64,000 nt of DNA from Runella sp. SP2. Its GTDB lineage: Bacteria; Bacteroidota; Bacteroidia; Cytophagales; Spirosomataceae. Position 1 is the stretch's first letter. Each line of letters starts with the position of its first letter. The notes beneath the pieces were generated by a model. The model searched no databases and was not told the DNA's origin. It saw nothing but the letters and a program-made list of their open reading frames with translations. Location: positions 6,437,501 to 6,501,500 of the forward strand of contig NZ_CP031030.1 in NCBI RefSeq assembly GCF_003711225.1. The letters run 5' to 3'. Positions 44,515 to 52,136 of the stretch are shown piece by piece. Made by a program: the position numbers and the translations under genes.

Positions 44515-45666
44515 TTATTTAGCTTGAAAATCACCTTTGTACGTATCATAAACCGTGGTGTTGATCCAATACGCATCTCGGGTAAAATAGAAGGTTTTTC
44601 GCTCTGGATTACCGATTTCGCGAATCGCTTGTAGTACCAACGAAATCCCCGCTAAGCACGCATCACGGTTATACACCTTTTTAGTCGCCTTGTCGAGGTC
44701 GCGTGCCATCAACTCTTTCAGCTTTGCATCTTTGACGTTATCAAACTTTCGAGTTTCAAACTCCGACCATCCGTCGGGCGTACGAAGCATGTTGTAAAAC
44801 TTCAACAAGTCATCGTACTTAAACTCAATGATTTCGTCCTGTACTTTTTCGGGTACCAACCACGTGATGAACTGGTACGAAACGCCACCTGTGGTATAAA
44901 CAATGTTACGCGTTGCCGACCGAATCTCAGGGTTATCGTTGAGCGACGAACGAATCAGCGGTGCAATGGAGTCTTCGACCATACTTTTTAAATCCTGAAC
45001 GTAAGCTTCAAATCCGTTGGTACGTTTCAAAATACGTTCCGACAAGCGGCGGGCTCCGTACTCGATGTTATACGATTTGAAGGTATAACGTTCGCGGCCA
45101 TCGGCACCGACGTATTTCTGCAAAATCCCTCCTTTGGTGTTTCCCCCACCCACATCGACCAAAATCGCTGAATCGAAGTCTTCGCGGGCCAACCCCGCCC
45201 TTGCGCCGTAGGTGGCTTCCGCTTTGGCAGGCATATTGATGTTTACGCGCATTCCAAGGTTTTTCTGGGCTAGTGCGTCTAAATCGCCAATGTTAGAAGC
45301 AATATTCACCCCCGAAGACGCATAAATGATAAAGTCTTTATTGGTGAGTTTATATACTGACTTTACGTCTTCCATCATTTCTTGCACAAACGCAATTGCT
45401 TCTTGAATGTCCGCAGGGCGAAGTTTTCCCCCGTTGGTTTCCATCCCTTTCACCAGTCCTACTGTTTCTTGGCGGTCATAAACCAGCTTATAGCGCAGTT
45501 TGTTGTTTTGGAAATAAAAGCCCATCACCGATAATTTTACTCCCTGCGAGCCAATGTCAAACCCGCCGCGATAACCCGCGTATTTGGGGGTTTGAGCTAG
45601 TGTTTGTAAGGCTACCATGCAAAAAACAAGAAGCATGAGTAAGCCTTTATTTAAGTATTTTTTCAT
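44515..45666 (-). CDS. Exported actin-fold (ASKHA) protein resembling Ppx/GppA
   Basis: 383 residues. The N-terminus (KKYLNKGLLMLLVFCMVALQ, ending TLAQT) is a signal peptide or anchor. The body carries the ASKHA nucleotide-binding signatures: phosphate-1 FDIGSQGVKLSV (Asp37), AKAEATYGARAG (about 147-158), which matches the catalytic EEARLxYxG region of Ppx/GppA, phosphate-2 LVDVGGGNTKGG (Asp171) and YTTGGVSYQF for the adenosine side. Known Ppx/GppA enzymes are cytosolic and hydrolyse polyphosphate or pppGpp; a secreted form is unusual. It lies between the one-TM Lys-rich protein (18 bases) and the coiled-coil protein (39 bases). Substrate unknown; polyphosphate or a nucleotide-free scaffold are possible. 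Confidence 0.65.
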   Translation of the reverse strand: MKKYLNKGLLMLLVFCMVALQTLAQTPKYAGYRGGFDIGSQGVKLSVMGFYFQNNKLRYKLVYDRQETVGLVKGMETNGGKLRPADIQEAIAFVQEMMEDVKSVYKLTNKDFIIYASSGVNIASNIGDLDALAQKNLGMRVNINMPAKAEATYGARAGLAREDFDSAILVDVGGGNTKGGILQKYVGADGRERYTFKSYNIEYGARRLSERILKRTNGFEAYVQDLKSMVEDSIAPLIRSSLNDNPEIRSATRNIVYTTGGVSYQFITWLVPEKVQDEIIEFKYDDLLKFYNMLRTPDGWSEFETRKFDNVKDAKLKELMARDLDKATKKVYNRDACLAGISLVLQAIREIGNPERKTFYFTRDAYWINTTVYDTYKGDFQAK

Positions 45667-45684
45667 GTTTCAAAAAGTTTAAAC

Positions 45685-46137
45685 CTAGATATCTACTTCA
45701 ACATCCTCGTTGTTTTTCGACTTCTTTTTAGGCTTTGCTGGTTCTGCCGACTCTTTTTTCGTTACCGATTTTTTGGTCGTTGCTTTTATTTTTTTAGGTG
45801 TGGTTGTTGCCACCTTTTTTGCAGGTTCGGCAGCTTTTGCCACCGCAGGAGCCTCATCAACGGCCACATCGCTTACTTTAGGCTGAACTTTCTCTTCCAC
45901 TTTCGCGGGTTCTTTGCTGTCCGAAGCAACTTTATCCGTCGAAACCGAAGTACTTGCTCCATTGGACACAGCTACCGTATCTGTATTTGTGGAAGTGGTA
46001 GCAGTTGGTTCTTCTTTTCCGTTCTTCAAAATATACCAAGCAGAGCCACCTAACACCCCTGCAACGACCAAAAAGATGAGTACTTTTGAAAAAGTAGTGA
46101 GTTGTGACCAAAATCCGCGTTCTTGTTGAGGTTCCAT
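45685..46137 (-). CDS. Single-TM protein with Lys/Ala/Pro-rich tail
   Basis: 150 residues. MEPQQERGFWSQL is followed by one TM helix (about 18-40, KVLIFLVVAGVLGGSAWYIL) and a low-complexity tail of Thr/Ser, Val, Glu, Lys and Ala (PAVAKAAEPAKKVATTTPKK), ending NNEDVEVDI. The tail is long enough to cross the periplasm, as in TonB-type linkers, but no known C-terminal domain follows. First gene of the cluster and 18 bases from the actin-fold gene. Confidence 0.65.
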   Translation of the reverse strand: MEPQQERGFWSQLTTFSKVLIFLVVAGVLGGSAWYILKNGKEEPTATTSTNTDTVAVSNGASTSVSTDKVASDSKEPAKVEEKVQPKVSDVAVDEAPAVAKAAEPAKKVATTTPKKIKATTKKSVTKKESAEPAKPKKKSKNNEDVEVDI

Positions 46138-46507
46138 GATTGGTTAATGATTGTTAATTGTTTTAGATTTAGCAACTAAGCTGTTCGAGTATTCAACGAA
46201 GTACCGAAACTATTTTAACAGAATCAAGTAGGAATAGCACTTCTCCGTCATAAATCGCTGTAAAACAATAGTTTTACTTCAATTACTCGAACGATTCATT
46301 GATTTAACGGTTCAAATGTATAAGGTAGTTGGGTGCTATTTGTAAGATTTTTATGAGTGGTTAAGGGGGTGTAAGAGGTGCGTTTTTTAAGTAAGATTGG
46401 TATCATTTTCAAATTTAGAAAATTCTGCAAACAATCTCGACGATACTGTGGGCGTTAATCCGTCATCATTGTTATTATTTTTACACAATAACTCTCTATA
46501 ACAAACC
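46138..46507. other. 370-base spacer with divergent promoters, no gene
   Basis: AT-rich spacer between divergent genes. A TACATTTG element (minus, 46320-46313) may serve the cluster. An inverted pair GTTCGAGTA (46183-46191) and TACTCGAAC (46284-46292) spans 110 bases and could be paired operator halves. I see no ORF or RNA gene in it. Confidence 0.4.
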
Positions 46508-47167
46508 ATGAAAAAGGCAATTTTGGCGTTTTTGGTTCTATCTGCTGCTTTACAAGCCAATGCGCAATTTAATCGCAAATTAGTTTTTGTCGGTGTGCGC
46601 GGAGGAGCAAACTTCTCACAACTTCAAACCGAAGGACTGAGCATAAGCCGTCCAGGAGCATCTGTTCAAGATTTTTTTAAAAATAACTCAGCCAATCGCA
46701 CAGGATATGTAGTTGGAGCTTATGCCCGTATTGGTCGAAAATTATTCATTCAACCAGAGATTCTTTTATCCTCAAAAGGTGGGACATTTGAAATTCTCAA
46801 AAGTGGTAGCAGTTCTCCCGTCAATGTTGATGTCAAGTTTAGCCAGATTGATATTCCTGTTTTGGTGGGTTTTAAATTGGGGCCGTTGCGTTTTAATGCG
46901 GGTCCGATGGCATCACTCAATGTTGCACAAGGAAGCCAATTGGGAGATGCTTTAAAGGTATATTCTTCTCAGAATATCAACAAGACCATCGAACAAGCTA
47001 CGTTTGGCTACCAAGCAGGTATTGGCTTAGACATTCGGTCGTTTAATATTGATTTACGTTACGAAAGTGGGCTTTCTAATATTTCGCAGTTGAACTTACA
47101 GAACAATGCGCAGTTCAACAGCAAAGTGTCACTATGGCAACTTACGGCGGGTTTTACCCTGTTCTAA
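46508..47167 (+). CDS. Outer-membrane beta-barrel protein (PorT-like family)
   Basis: 219 residues with a signal peptide (MKKAILAFLVLSAALQANAQ). The remaining part shows alternating strands of an 8-stranded barrel: VFVGVRGGANFSQLQ, TGYVVGAYARIGRKLFIQPE, QIDIPVLVGFKLGPLRFNAG, FGYQAGIGLDIRSFNIDLRY, and a last strand LWQLTAGFTLF ending in Phe, as needed for BAM insertion. Typical of the Bacteroidota outer-membrane beta-barrel / PorT-like proteins. Single gene, closed by a strong terminator. Confidence 0.88.
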   Translation: MKKAILAFLVLSAALQANAQFNRKLVFVGVRGGANFSQLQTEGLSISRPGASVQDFFKNNSANRTGYVVGAYARIGRKLFIQPEILLSSKGGTFEILKSGSSSPVNVDVKFSQIDIPVLVGFKLGPLRFNAGPMASLNVAQGSQLGDALKVYSSQNINKTIEQATFGYQAGIGLDIRSFNIDLRYESGLSNISQLNLQNNAQFNSKVSLWQLTAGFTLF

Positions 47168-47174
47168 AATGAAT

Positions 47175-47202
47175 TCGTCCTGCCGATGAGTCGGCAGGAC
47201 GA
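47175..47202 (+). terminator. Terminator of the outer-membrane barrel gene
   Basis: A perfect 12-bp stem (TCGTCCTGCCGA / TCGGCAGGACGA), 4-base loop, then a T-rich run. It starts 8 bases after the stop. Confidence 0.85.
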
Positions 47203-47259
47203 TATTTTATCAATTAACCCACTAAAAAAAATCTTTATTCTGATAGAATTGTTTTCTGT

Positions 47260-47640
47260 TTAAGCTACACGCCGCAATACTGGGCACACTTCGCGAATCC
47301 GACGGCGTGATATGGCAATTTCTCTCCCCCCTTGTAACCGCAATGATCGGTCATCCTCACAGTAATCTTGCAAAAACGCCAAGTTGATAATCCAAGATTT
47401 GTGTACACGCAAAAACACAGTCTTGTCCAAAATATCGGCATAACTCTTCAGTGTTTTAGACACCAAATACCGTCTTCCGTCACTTGTATAAATATAGGCA
47501 TAGTTTCCTGAGCCTTCCATGCACACCAACTGACTCATAGGAATTACTATTTGACGCGTACCATTCGGAATAATAATGCTATTGTTTGAATGTGTTCCTG
47601 ACGAAGCAGGAAAGCTAGTAAGTAGAGGTTGTGTGTTCAT
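47260..47640 (-). CDS. Stand-alone LytTR-family DNA-binding regulator
   Basis: 126 residues. After an unstructured start, residues about 25-125 form the LytTR beta domain: SQLVCMEGSGNYAYIYTSDG, LVSKTLKSYADIL, FLRVHKSWIINLAFL and LQGGREIAISRRRIREV. The last segments match the DNA-contacting loops. There is no receiver domain, so activity must be set by its level or by a partner. Two related sites in its upstream region (47729-47744 and 47822-47837) may be its own operators. Adjacent to mscL, which reads toward it. Confidence 0.88.
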   Translation of the reverse strand: MNTQPLLTSFPASSGTHSNNSIIIPNGTRQIVIPMSQLVCMEGSGNYAYIYTSDGRRYLVSKTLKSYADILDKTVFLRVHKSWIINLAFLQDYCEDDRSLRLQGGREIAISRRRIREVCPVLRRVA

Positions 47641-47696
47641 GATTATGTCAGTTTTAGCGTGTGAGGGATAGGGGCTTGCCTTCTAATTTGACACAA

Positions 47697-47704
47697 CAAA
47701 CATA
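47697..47704 (-). promoter_or_regulatory. -7 promoter element of the LytTR gene
   Basis: TATGTTTG on the minus strand, 57 bases before the ATG at 47640. The -33 region lacks TTG at the right distance, consistent with a regulated promoter; the first operator-like site begins 25 bases upstream. Confidence 0.4.
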
Positions 47705-47728
47705 CTACAAAAAAAGAGGGGAGTAAAA

Positions 47729-47744
47729 TACGTATAAATACGTA
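47729..47744. promoter_or_regulatory. Operator-like direct repeat, site 1
   Basis: TACGTATAAATACGTA: two TACGTA half-sites (each self-complementary) separated by four A/T. The start-to-start spacing of 10 bases places the halves on one face of the helix, as for LytTR sites. It lies 25 bases upstream of the LytTR -7 element. Confidence 0.45.
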
Positions 47745-47821
47745 GTGTTTTGTAAGTTGCTGTAATTCAATTATTTAATGTGAGTGGTTGCTTGAGAATG
47801 CCGTACTACCACTTGACAAAA

Positions 47822-47837
47822 CACGTAGAAATACGTA
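47822..47837. promoter_or_regulatory. Operator-like direct repeat, site 2
   Basis: CACGTAGAAATACGTA differs from site 1 at two positions and lies 93 bases away. The pair could bind the same regulator and form a loop. Confidence 0.4.
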
Positions 47838-47840
47838 TAT

Positions 47841-47874
47841 AAAAAAGCCCTGCTCGCATGTTGCAAACAGGGCT
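47841..47874 (-). terminator. Terminator of mscL
   Basis: AGCCCTG / CAGGGCT 7-bp stem followed by a T-rich run on the minus strand, 22 bases after the mscL stop. Confidence 0.75.
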
Positions 47875-47895
47875 AGGGTAAATGGCAAAAGCTAA

Positions 47896-48234
47896 TTATT
47901 CTTTGGGAGCTAGTGAGTTTGAAAGTTTGGCTTTGTTGGCAGCCTTCACAATGAGGAAGATTACCCACATTGTAATCAAAAATTGAATACCCACATTGAT
48001 AAAGCTACCGTAGCGTATTGCTACTTCGGCAGTTTGTGTAGCAGGATCCGCAGCTTTCAAAACAATTTTTAGCGCTGATAAATCAACACCGCCGACAGCT
48101 AGTCCTACGACAGGGTTGATAATGTCATCCATAAAGGCAGTTACTACTTTTCCAAAGGCAGCACCTACCAATACCCCGACGGCTAAATCTAGGACATTTC
48201 CTTGGGCAATAAACTTTTTGAATTCTTGAAGCAT
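47896..48234 (-). CDS. mscL: Large-conductance mechanosensitive channel
   Basis: 112 residues, somewhat shorter than the usual 130-150. The N-terminal amphipathic helix and first TM (FKKFIAQGNVLDLAVGVLVGAAF) hold the Gly/Ala-lined pore; the second TM is FLITMWVIFLIVKAANK. It is a homopentamer that opens at near-lytic membrane tension. The periplasmic loop (GLAVGGVDLSALKIVLKAAD) is typical; the C-terminal helix is short. Own terminator. A second mechanosensitive-type channel lies 1 kb upstream. Confidence 0.96.
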   Translation of the reverse strand: MLQEFKKFIAQGNVLDLAVGVLVGAAFGKVVTAFMDDIINPVVGLAVGGVDLSALKIVLKAADPATQTAEVAIRYGSFINVGIQFLITMWVIFLIVKAANKAKLSNSLAPKE

Positions 48235-48292
48235 AGTTAGTAGTTGTTTAGGGTTGTGTAGCTAATTTACAAAATCATTTTAAAGTGCCCAA

Positions 48293-49183
48293 TTACCAGC
48301 TGTACAAAAAGCCAAAGTTGATTGATTGCGCTAATTGCATTTTAGCTACTTGGTCTTGATCATAAATGGCAATCAGGCCAATATTGACATTAAAGTACTT
48401 GGCAAACTTTGCGGTCAATTGAGCATCCAAACGGTTATCGATGGCTGCCAAGTCTTTTGCGCTTGCAAAGGCTTGATAACGCCATTTTAAATTGACGTCT
48501 TTCACCAAATCTTTGTTATAGTTCATCACCAATTGCATTATTGCCACTTCGTTCCGAACTGCTTTTCCACGCTCTACACCGTAGTTTGAAAACTTATATT
48601 CTGGACTTAAACGGTCGATATCCAAATATAAGTCCTTATTGCCCAAAATCGTTTGTCGAATCGCCCCTGGAGCAAATTGCATGTTGAAAAACTTATTAGG
48701 TTTCCACTCCAATCCGATGGCTTCCGTAATGTAGGCTGGTGTAAAGAACCCAGAGATAAATGGTCGTCTATCAGTGGTAAAATCACGGCCATTGGCTACT
48801 TGTGACAAAAAGTTTATGTTGGCAAAAAACAGCCATTGTGAATTTGTGCCGAGCTTATACCCGTACTTTGAATCAAAAAAAAGTCGATCGATACTCTTCC
48901 GAAAGTCATCACCTCGGTTTTGTATGGCTCCTAGTTGGAACTGAAAATCGTTTACCCAGTTCGTTGGACCTTTGGTGTATTCCCCTTTAGAATTAAGATA
49001 AATCCCTAAGGCAATGTTATTGATACCTCCGCCTTGCCAACTATTACTAAATGTACCTTGGCTTAAATTTACCCCAAACTGTGATTTTTTTTTCCAGTAA
49101 CTGGTGTCTTTTACTGCTTCTTGTGCCCAAGCTCCAATGATTGTAAGGGCCATCATTACAACTAATGTACTAACTTTTTTCAT
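48293..49183 (-). CDS. DUF3078 family exported protein
   Basis: 296 residues with a signal peptide (MKKVSTLVVMMALTIIGAWAQ). The start of the mature chain, DTSYWKKKSQFGVNLSQGTFSNSWQGGGINNIALG, is typical of DUF3078 proteins of Bacteroidota, which are predicted outer-membrane beta-barrels; the remaining part alternates amphipathic strands (FFANINFLSQVANG, FMQFAPGAIRQ-like) and ends with NFGFLYSW, aromatic at the C-terminus. Function unknown. It lies 33 bases after the channel gene and may be the last gene of the sigma-factor unit. Confidence 0.85.
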   Translation of the reverse strand: MKKVSTLVVMMALTIIGAWAQEAVKDTSYWKKKSQFGVNLSQGTFSNSWQGGGINNIALGIYLNSKGEYTKGPTNWVNDFQFQLGAIQNRGDDFRKSIDRLFFDSKYGYKLGTNSQWLFFANINFLSQVANGRDFTTDRRPFISGFFTPAYITEAIGLEWKPNKFFNMQFAPGAIRQTILGNKDLYLDIDRLSPEYKFSNYGVERGKAVRNEVAIMQLVMNYNKDLVKDVNLKWRYQAFASAKDLAAIDNRLDAQLTAKFAKYFNVNIGLIAIYDQDQVAKMQLAQSINFGFLYSW

Positions 49184-49216
49184 GGTAAAACTGATTTGTT
49201 TTCAGCGCTATTTGGT

Positions 49217-50047
49217 CTATTTATCAAAAATCTCTACTTTTTTAGATTGCAATGCTTGAAGTGGGAAGACGGTTTTTGACTCGCCCGTTTCGAGGGTAAT
49301 AGAGGTGGTATCAAGGGCAATGATTTTTCCTTTGACATCGTCTATTTGAATAATTTGGCCCTCTTGATACTTGTTTTTGTTGTAAAATGAGGAAAGGAGG
49401 TTGGCTAAAATATCTTTTGAGGCAAAGCCATATCCAACTGCAAAGGCCAAAACAATACCACCCATCAAGAGATTAAAACTCGACTCCAATAATTCGGTAT
49501 TTACACCTGCTTGGCCAAGGGCGCTGATGATGGTAATTACCAAAAAGAACGTAAATACAATTGTTCCTATCAATTTAGCAGAAGGTACATTAAAGGATTT
49601 ACAAATAGATACCACCGCATTTTTAATGGCTTCTGACACTAAAACGCCAATTTGGAGCATGATAGCCGCCACAATGAGTTGAGGTACAAAATTGACAAGC
49701 TTCTCTACCAAACTGGTAATTGCACCGACGCCTAATGTACGCGTAGCATCCGTGATAAAACCAAGCATTATAAAGTAGTACAATACTTTAGATACGATAT
49801 GACTTAGTTTAATTTCGGTTTGAAGTTGTTTTACAATGCTGACTTCGTTTAGTTTATCGCCAATTTTATCAAAACCTACGCGTGATAATACCTTACTTGT
49901 AATTACTGCTAATCCTTTGGCGACGGCATACCCAATCAACAAAATGAAAGCAGCAAAAATAAATCGGGGGACAAACTCAACAAATTGATTGATCAGTTTG
50001 GTAAGCGTACTAATGAGTATTTCGGTGAGGTTTGGTAATTGTTTCAT
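49217..50047 (-). CDS. MscS-superfamily channel (CmpX-like, conserved TM-helix repeats)
   Basis: 276 residues. Repeated TM segments with the pattern FIFAAFILLIGYAVAKGLAV and LIVAAIMLQIGVLVSEAI belong to the conserved TM-helix family of CmpX-type proteins. The third pore-like helix (LLMGGIVLAFAVGYGFASKD) is followed by a small beta domain (QEGQIIQIDDVKGKIIALD ... ITLETGESKTVFPLQAL) like that of MscS. CmpX proteins affect membrane stress and ECF sigma activity in Pseudomonas. One base separates it from the small gene upstream, and an ECF sigma gene leads the unit. Confidence 0.82.
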   Translation of the reverse strand: MKQLPNLTEILISTLTKLINQFVEFVPRFIFAAFILLIGYAVAKGLAVITSKVLSRVGFDKIGDKLNEVSIVKQLQTEIKLSHIVSKVLYYFIMLGFITDATRTLGVGAITSLVEKLVNFVPQLIVAAIMLQIGVLVSEAIKNAVVSICKSFNVPSAKLIGTIVFTFFLVITIISALGQAGVNTELLESSFNLLMGGIVLAFAVGYGFASKDILANLLSSFYNKNKYQEGQIIQIDDVKGKIIALDTTSITLETGESKTVFPLQALQSKKVEIFDK

Positions 50048-50048
50048 T

Positions 50049-50252
50049 CTAGCTAGAGGTTTTGTCTTGATTAGGTACAGCTTTATTTAGCTCATTGCTT
50101 GCCATAGCACCAGCGGCACTAAAAAAATGCCCCACATAGAGCGTTACCAGCTCCATGGTGTTTCTAATCGTGTCAATTTCTGATACGATTGCTTTTTTTA
50201 GCGACTCAGGTACCTTATCGTCGGGGTCGATGTCGAAAAAAGGATTACTCAT
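50049..50252 (-). CDS. Small protein between the ECF sigma factor and the channel
   Basis: 67 residues: MSNPFFDIDPDDKVPESLKK, then a helical, moderately hydrophobic segment (MELVTLYVGHFFSAAGAMAS). No family recognised and no clear TM. It lies 24 bases after the sigma-factor stop and 1 base before the channel gene, so it is surely co-transcribed. It could modulate the channel or sigma factor; this is inference from position only. Confidence 0.65.
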   Translation of the reverse strand: MSNPFFDIDPDDKVPESLKKAIVSEIDTIRNTMELVTLYVGHFFSAAGAMASNELNKAVPNQDKTSS

Positions 50253-50276
50253 TTTGCGATTTTAGTATTCCTAGTG

Positions 50277-50897
50277 TTAGTGTTTCAGCCACCATTTCAC
50301 CAAGAGTGTCAATTTGGTTATAATCAGCATTGTGAACATCGCGCCTTCTAGGTAGCGTTTCTTGAGCTTTTCTTTGGTGCGCTTTAGTCGCATTTTAACG
50401 GCGCTCTCAGTCAACCCAAACGTATCTGCGATGTCTTTGATACTAAAGTCGTCTTGATACTTCATGAGTAGAATTGTTCGCTCTTCGTGCGAAATTCCAT
50501 CCAAAGCCTGACGAAGACGTTTAGCATCCATTTCTATTTCTTCAATATCTTCGCCTTCTTCGGCCACATCAATTGTTTCGGTCAATTCATCTTCGGCCAT
50601 CTTCTTCGTTAACCTCAACTGATCCATGCAATAGTTGTAGGTAATAGAAAACAGCCAAGTAGAGAATTTTGAAGATTCTTTAAACGTGCCAATCCGTACG
50701 ATTAATTTCAGAAAAATATCGTGGGTAAAGTCTTCTGCTTTTGCTTGGTCTTTCACAAAAGATAGACACTTCCTATACACCTTATCAGCGTATCGCTCAT
50801 AAAGTGCTTCAAAAAAAGTGTTGCGTTGCGTGTCAACATACATGCGCACCAACTGCTCGTCGGTATAGTGATTCATTCCAATTGAGTGTACGCTCAT
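50277..50897 (-). CDS. ECF-type sigma-70 family RNA polymerase sigma factor
   Basis: 206 residues. Region 2 (MYVDTQRNTFFEALYERYAD, KAEDFTHDIFLKLI, FSTWLFSITYNYCMDQLR) and region 4 (YQDDFSIKDIADTFGLTESAVKMRLKRTKEKL) are complete; no extra domains. The C-terminus after region 4 is hydrophobic (AMFTMLIITKLTLLVKWW), which might tie it to the membrane in place of a separate anti-sigma factor. None is encoded next to it. An ATG at 50876 (MNHYTDEQLV) is an alternative start. It heads the unit with the small protein, the channel and DUF3078. Confidence 0.92.
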   Translation of the reverse strand: MSVHSIGMNHYTDEQLVRMYVDTQRNTFFEALYERYADKVYRKCLSFVKDQAKAEDFTHDIFLKLIVRIGTFKESSKFSTWLFSITYNYCMDQLRLTKKMAEDELTETIDVAEEGEDIEEIEMDAKRLRQALDGISHEERTILLMKYQDDFSIKDIADTFGLTESAVKMRLKRTKEKLKKRYLEGAMFTMLIITKLTLLVKWWLKH

Positions 50898-51037
50898 TAG
50901 GACGGGAAGATAGGTTTAGAGTAACAAGAAAAATTGAAGTAAAATACAGAAAATCTTCTCACACTGCACACAATGAGGCATTTAATTTTGCTCGTTATGG
51001 CTATTTAATAAGCTAAATACGTTTATTTATATAATAA

Positions 51038-51071
51038 AAATACCCTCAGATATAATTTTCTGAGGGTATTT
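51038..51071 (-). terminator. Terminator of the rplM-rpsI-rpsB-tsf operon
   Basis: A perfect 13-bp stem (AAATACCCTCAGA / TCTGAGGGTATTT) with T-rich ends on both sides, 22 bases after the tsf stop. Confidence 0.88.
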
Positions 51072-51092
51072 ATTATGTCTAAAAGGAATAAA

Positions 51093-51932
51093 CTAGGCGC
51101 CGATAGCGATGTGCTTGAATGCCTTAATTGTAAGACCTTTTTGAGTTTTGTCTAATAATTGAGAAATTGTCAATGAACCATCTTTGATAAACTCTTGGTT
51201 CAACAAAGTATTCTCTTTGTAGAATTTGTTCAAACGACCCAAAGCAATTTTCTCAAGCATTGCTTCTGCTTTGCCTTCGTTGCGGGCTAGTTCTTTACCA
51301 ATTTCGATTTCACGCTCAATAACAGCGGCATCCACATCGCCTTTATCCACTGCGATTGGCTTCATAGCTGCGATTTGCATCGCAATGTCACGACCTACTT
51401 CTGAAAGGTCAGTTCCTTCAGTTACGCCATCAAATGCGACCAATACACCGCGCTTGTTGTTTGAGTGAATGTATGAGCTAATCGCGTCGGCTGTTACGTT
51501 TTCGTAACCTATAACTTCAAGTTTCTCACCGATTTTACCAATCAGTTCTGTGATAAGCTCCTGAAGTGTTTGCCCGTCGGCTTGAGGAGTTGCTAAAAGA
51601 GTTTCTTTGTCAGCAGCGTTAGTAGCTACTGCTTGGCTCATGATGTTCATGGCCAAATTTTGGAAACTTTCTACTTTTGATACAGGTTCAGTTTCGCAAG
51701 CCAATGCAACGATTTTGCCGTTTTTGCCATCAGGGCTTACATGAACCAATACTACGCCTTCAGATACAACGTTGTCAGCGCGTTTGGCTGCTACTTTTTG
51801 ACCTTGTTTACGAAGGATGTCAACCGCTTGCTCAAAATCACCATTTGCTTCGGTAAGGGCTTTTTTGCAATCCATCATACCTGCGCCAGTCATTTGGCGG
51901 AGCTTGTTTACATCTGCTGCGGTAATTGCCAT
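51093..51932 (-). CDS. tsf: Elongation factor Ts
   Basis: 279 residues. It promotes GDP release from EF-Tu. The N-terminal UBA-like domain (VNKLRQMTGAGMMDCKKALTEANGDFEQAVDILRK) and the TDFV-like part of the core, here ACETEPVSKVESF in place of the usual ETDFV, are recognisable. HSNNKRGVLVAF is conserved; the C-terminal part (LGRLNKFYKENTLLNQEFIKD) completes the dimerisation domain. Last gene of the operon, 204 bases after rpsB; the spacer contains two stable hairpins. Confidence 0.96.
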   Translation of the reverse strand: MAITAADVNKLRQMTGAGMMDCKKALTEANGDFEQAVDILRKQGQKVAAKRADNVVSEGVVLVHVSPDGKNGKIVALACETEPVSKVESFQNLAMNIMSQAVATNAADKETLLATPQADGQTLQELITELIGKIGEKLEVIGYENVTADAISSYIHSNNKRGVLVAFDGVTEGTDLSEVGRDIAMQIAAMKPIAVDKGDVDAAVIEREIEIGKELARNEGKAEAMLEKIALGRLNKFYKENTLLNQEFIKDGSLTISQLLDKTQKGLTIKAFKHIAIGA

Positions 51933-52065
51933 TTTTTATAAAAGTTAATTTTAGTAATTTAATGATTAATAGGTACTGATTTCCAGTAAAATAAGTGACT
52001 TGGTAAAACTACGCAATCGGTTTTGTATTTGTTTTACCTCTTACTTTATGAAATCGTTAAACGGA

Positions 52066-52122
52066 ATAGCCCATAGCCTATGAGCAGCTACGGGCTATCC
52101 GACCGCCGCCGAAGCGGTGGTA
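52066..52122 (-). other. Two tandem hairpins in the rpsB-tsf spacer
   Basis: Read on the minus strand, ACCACCGC-TTCG-GCGGCGGT (plus-strand 52122-52100 region) is a UUCG-tetraloop hairpin, followed at once by a 12-bp stem ATAGCCCGTAGC / GCTATGGGCTAT (plus 52087-52098 and 52066-52077). No T-run follows, so they are probably mRNA-processing or stability elements, or a repeat. Confidence 0.55.
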
Positions 52123-52136
52123 TATATATTGAACTC

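Noticed and set aside
25827-47680. Shared 13-base string GATAGGGGCTTGC at about 25829 and 47667
   Set aside because: Too short and without shared flanks; probably chance.
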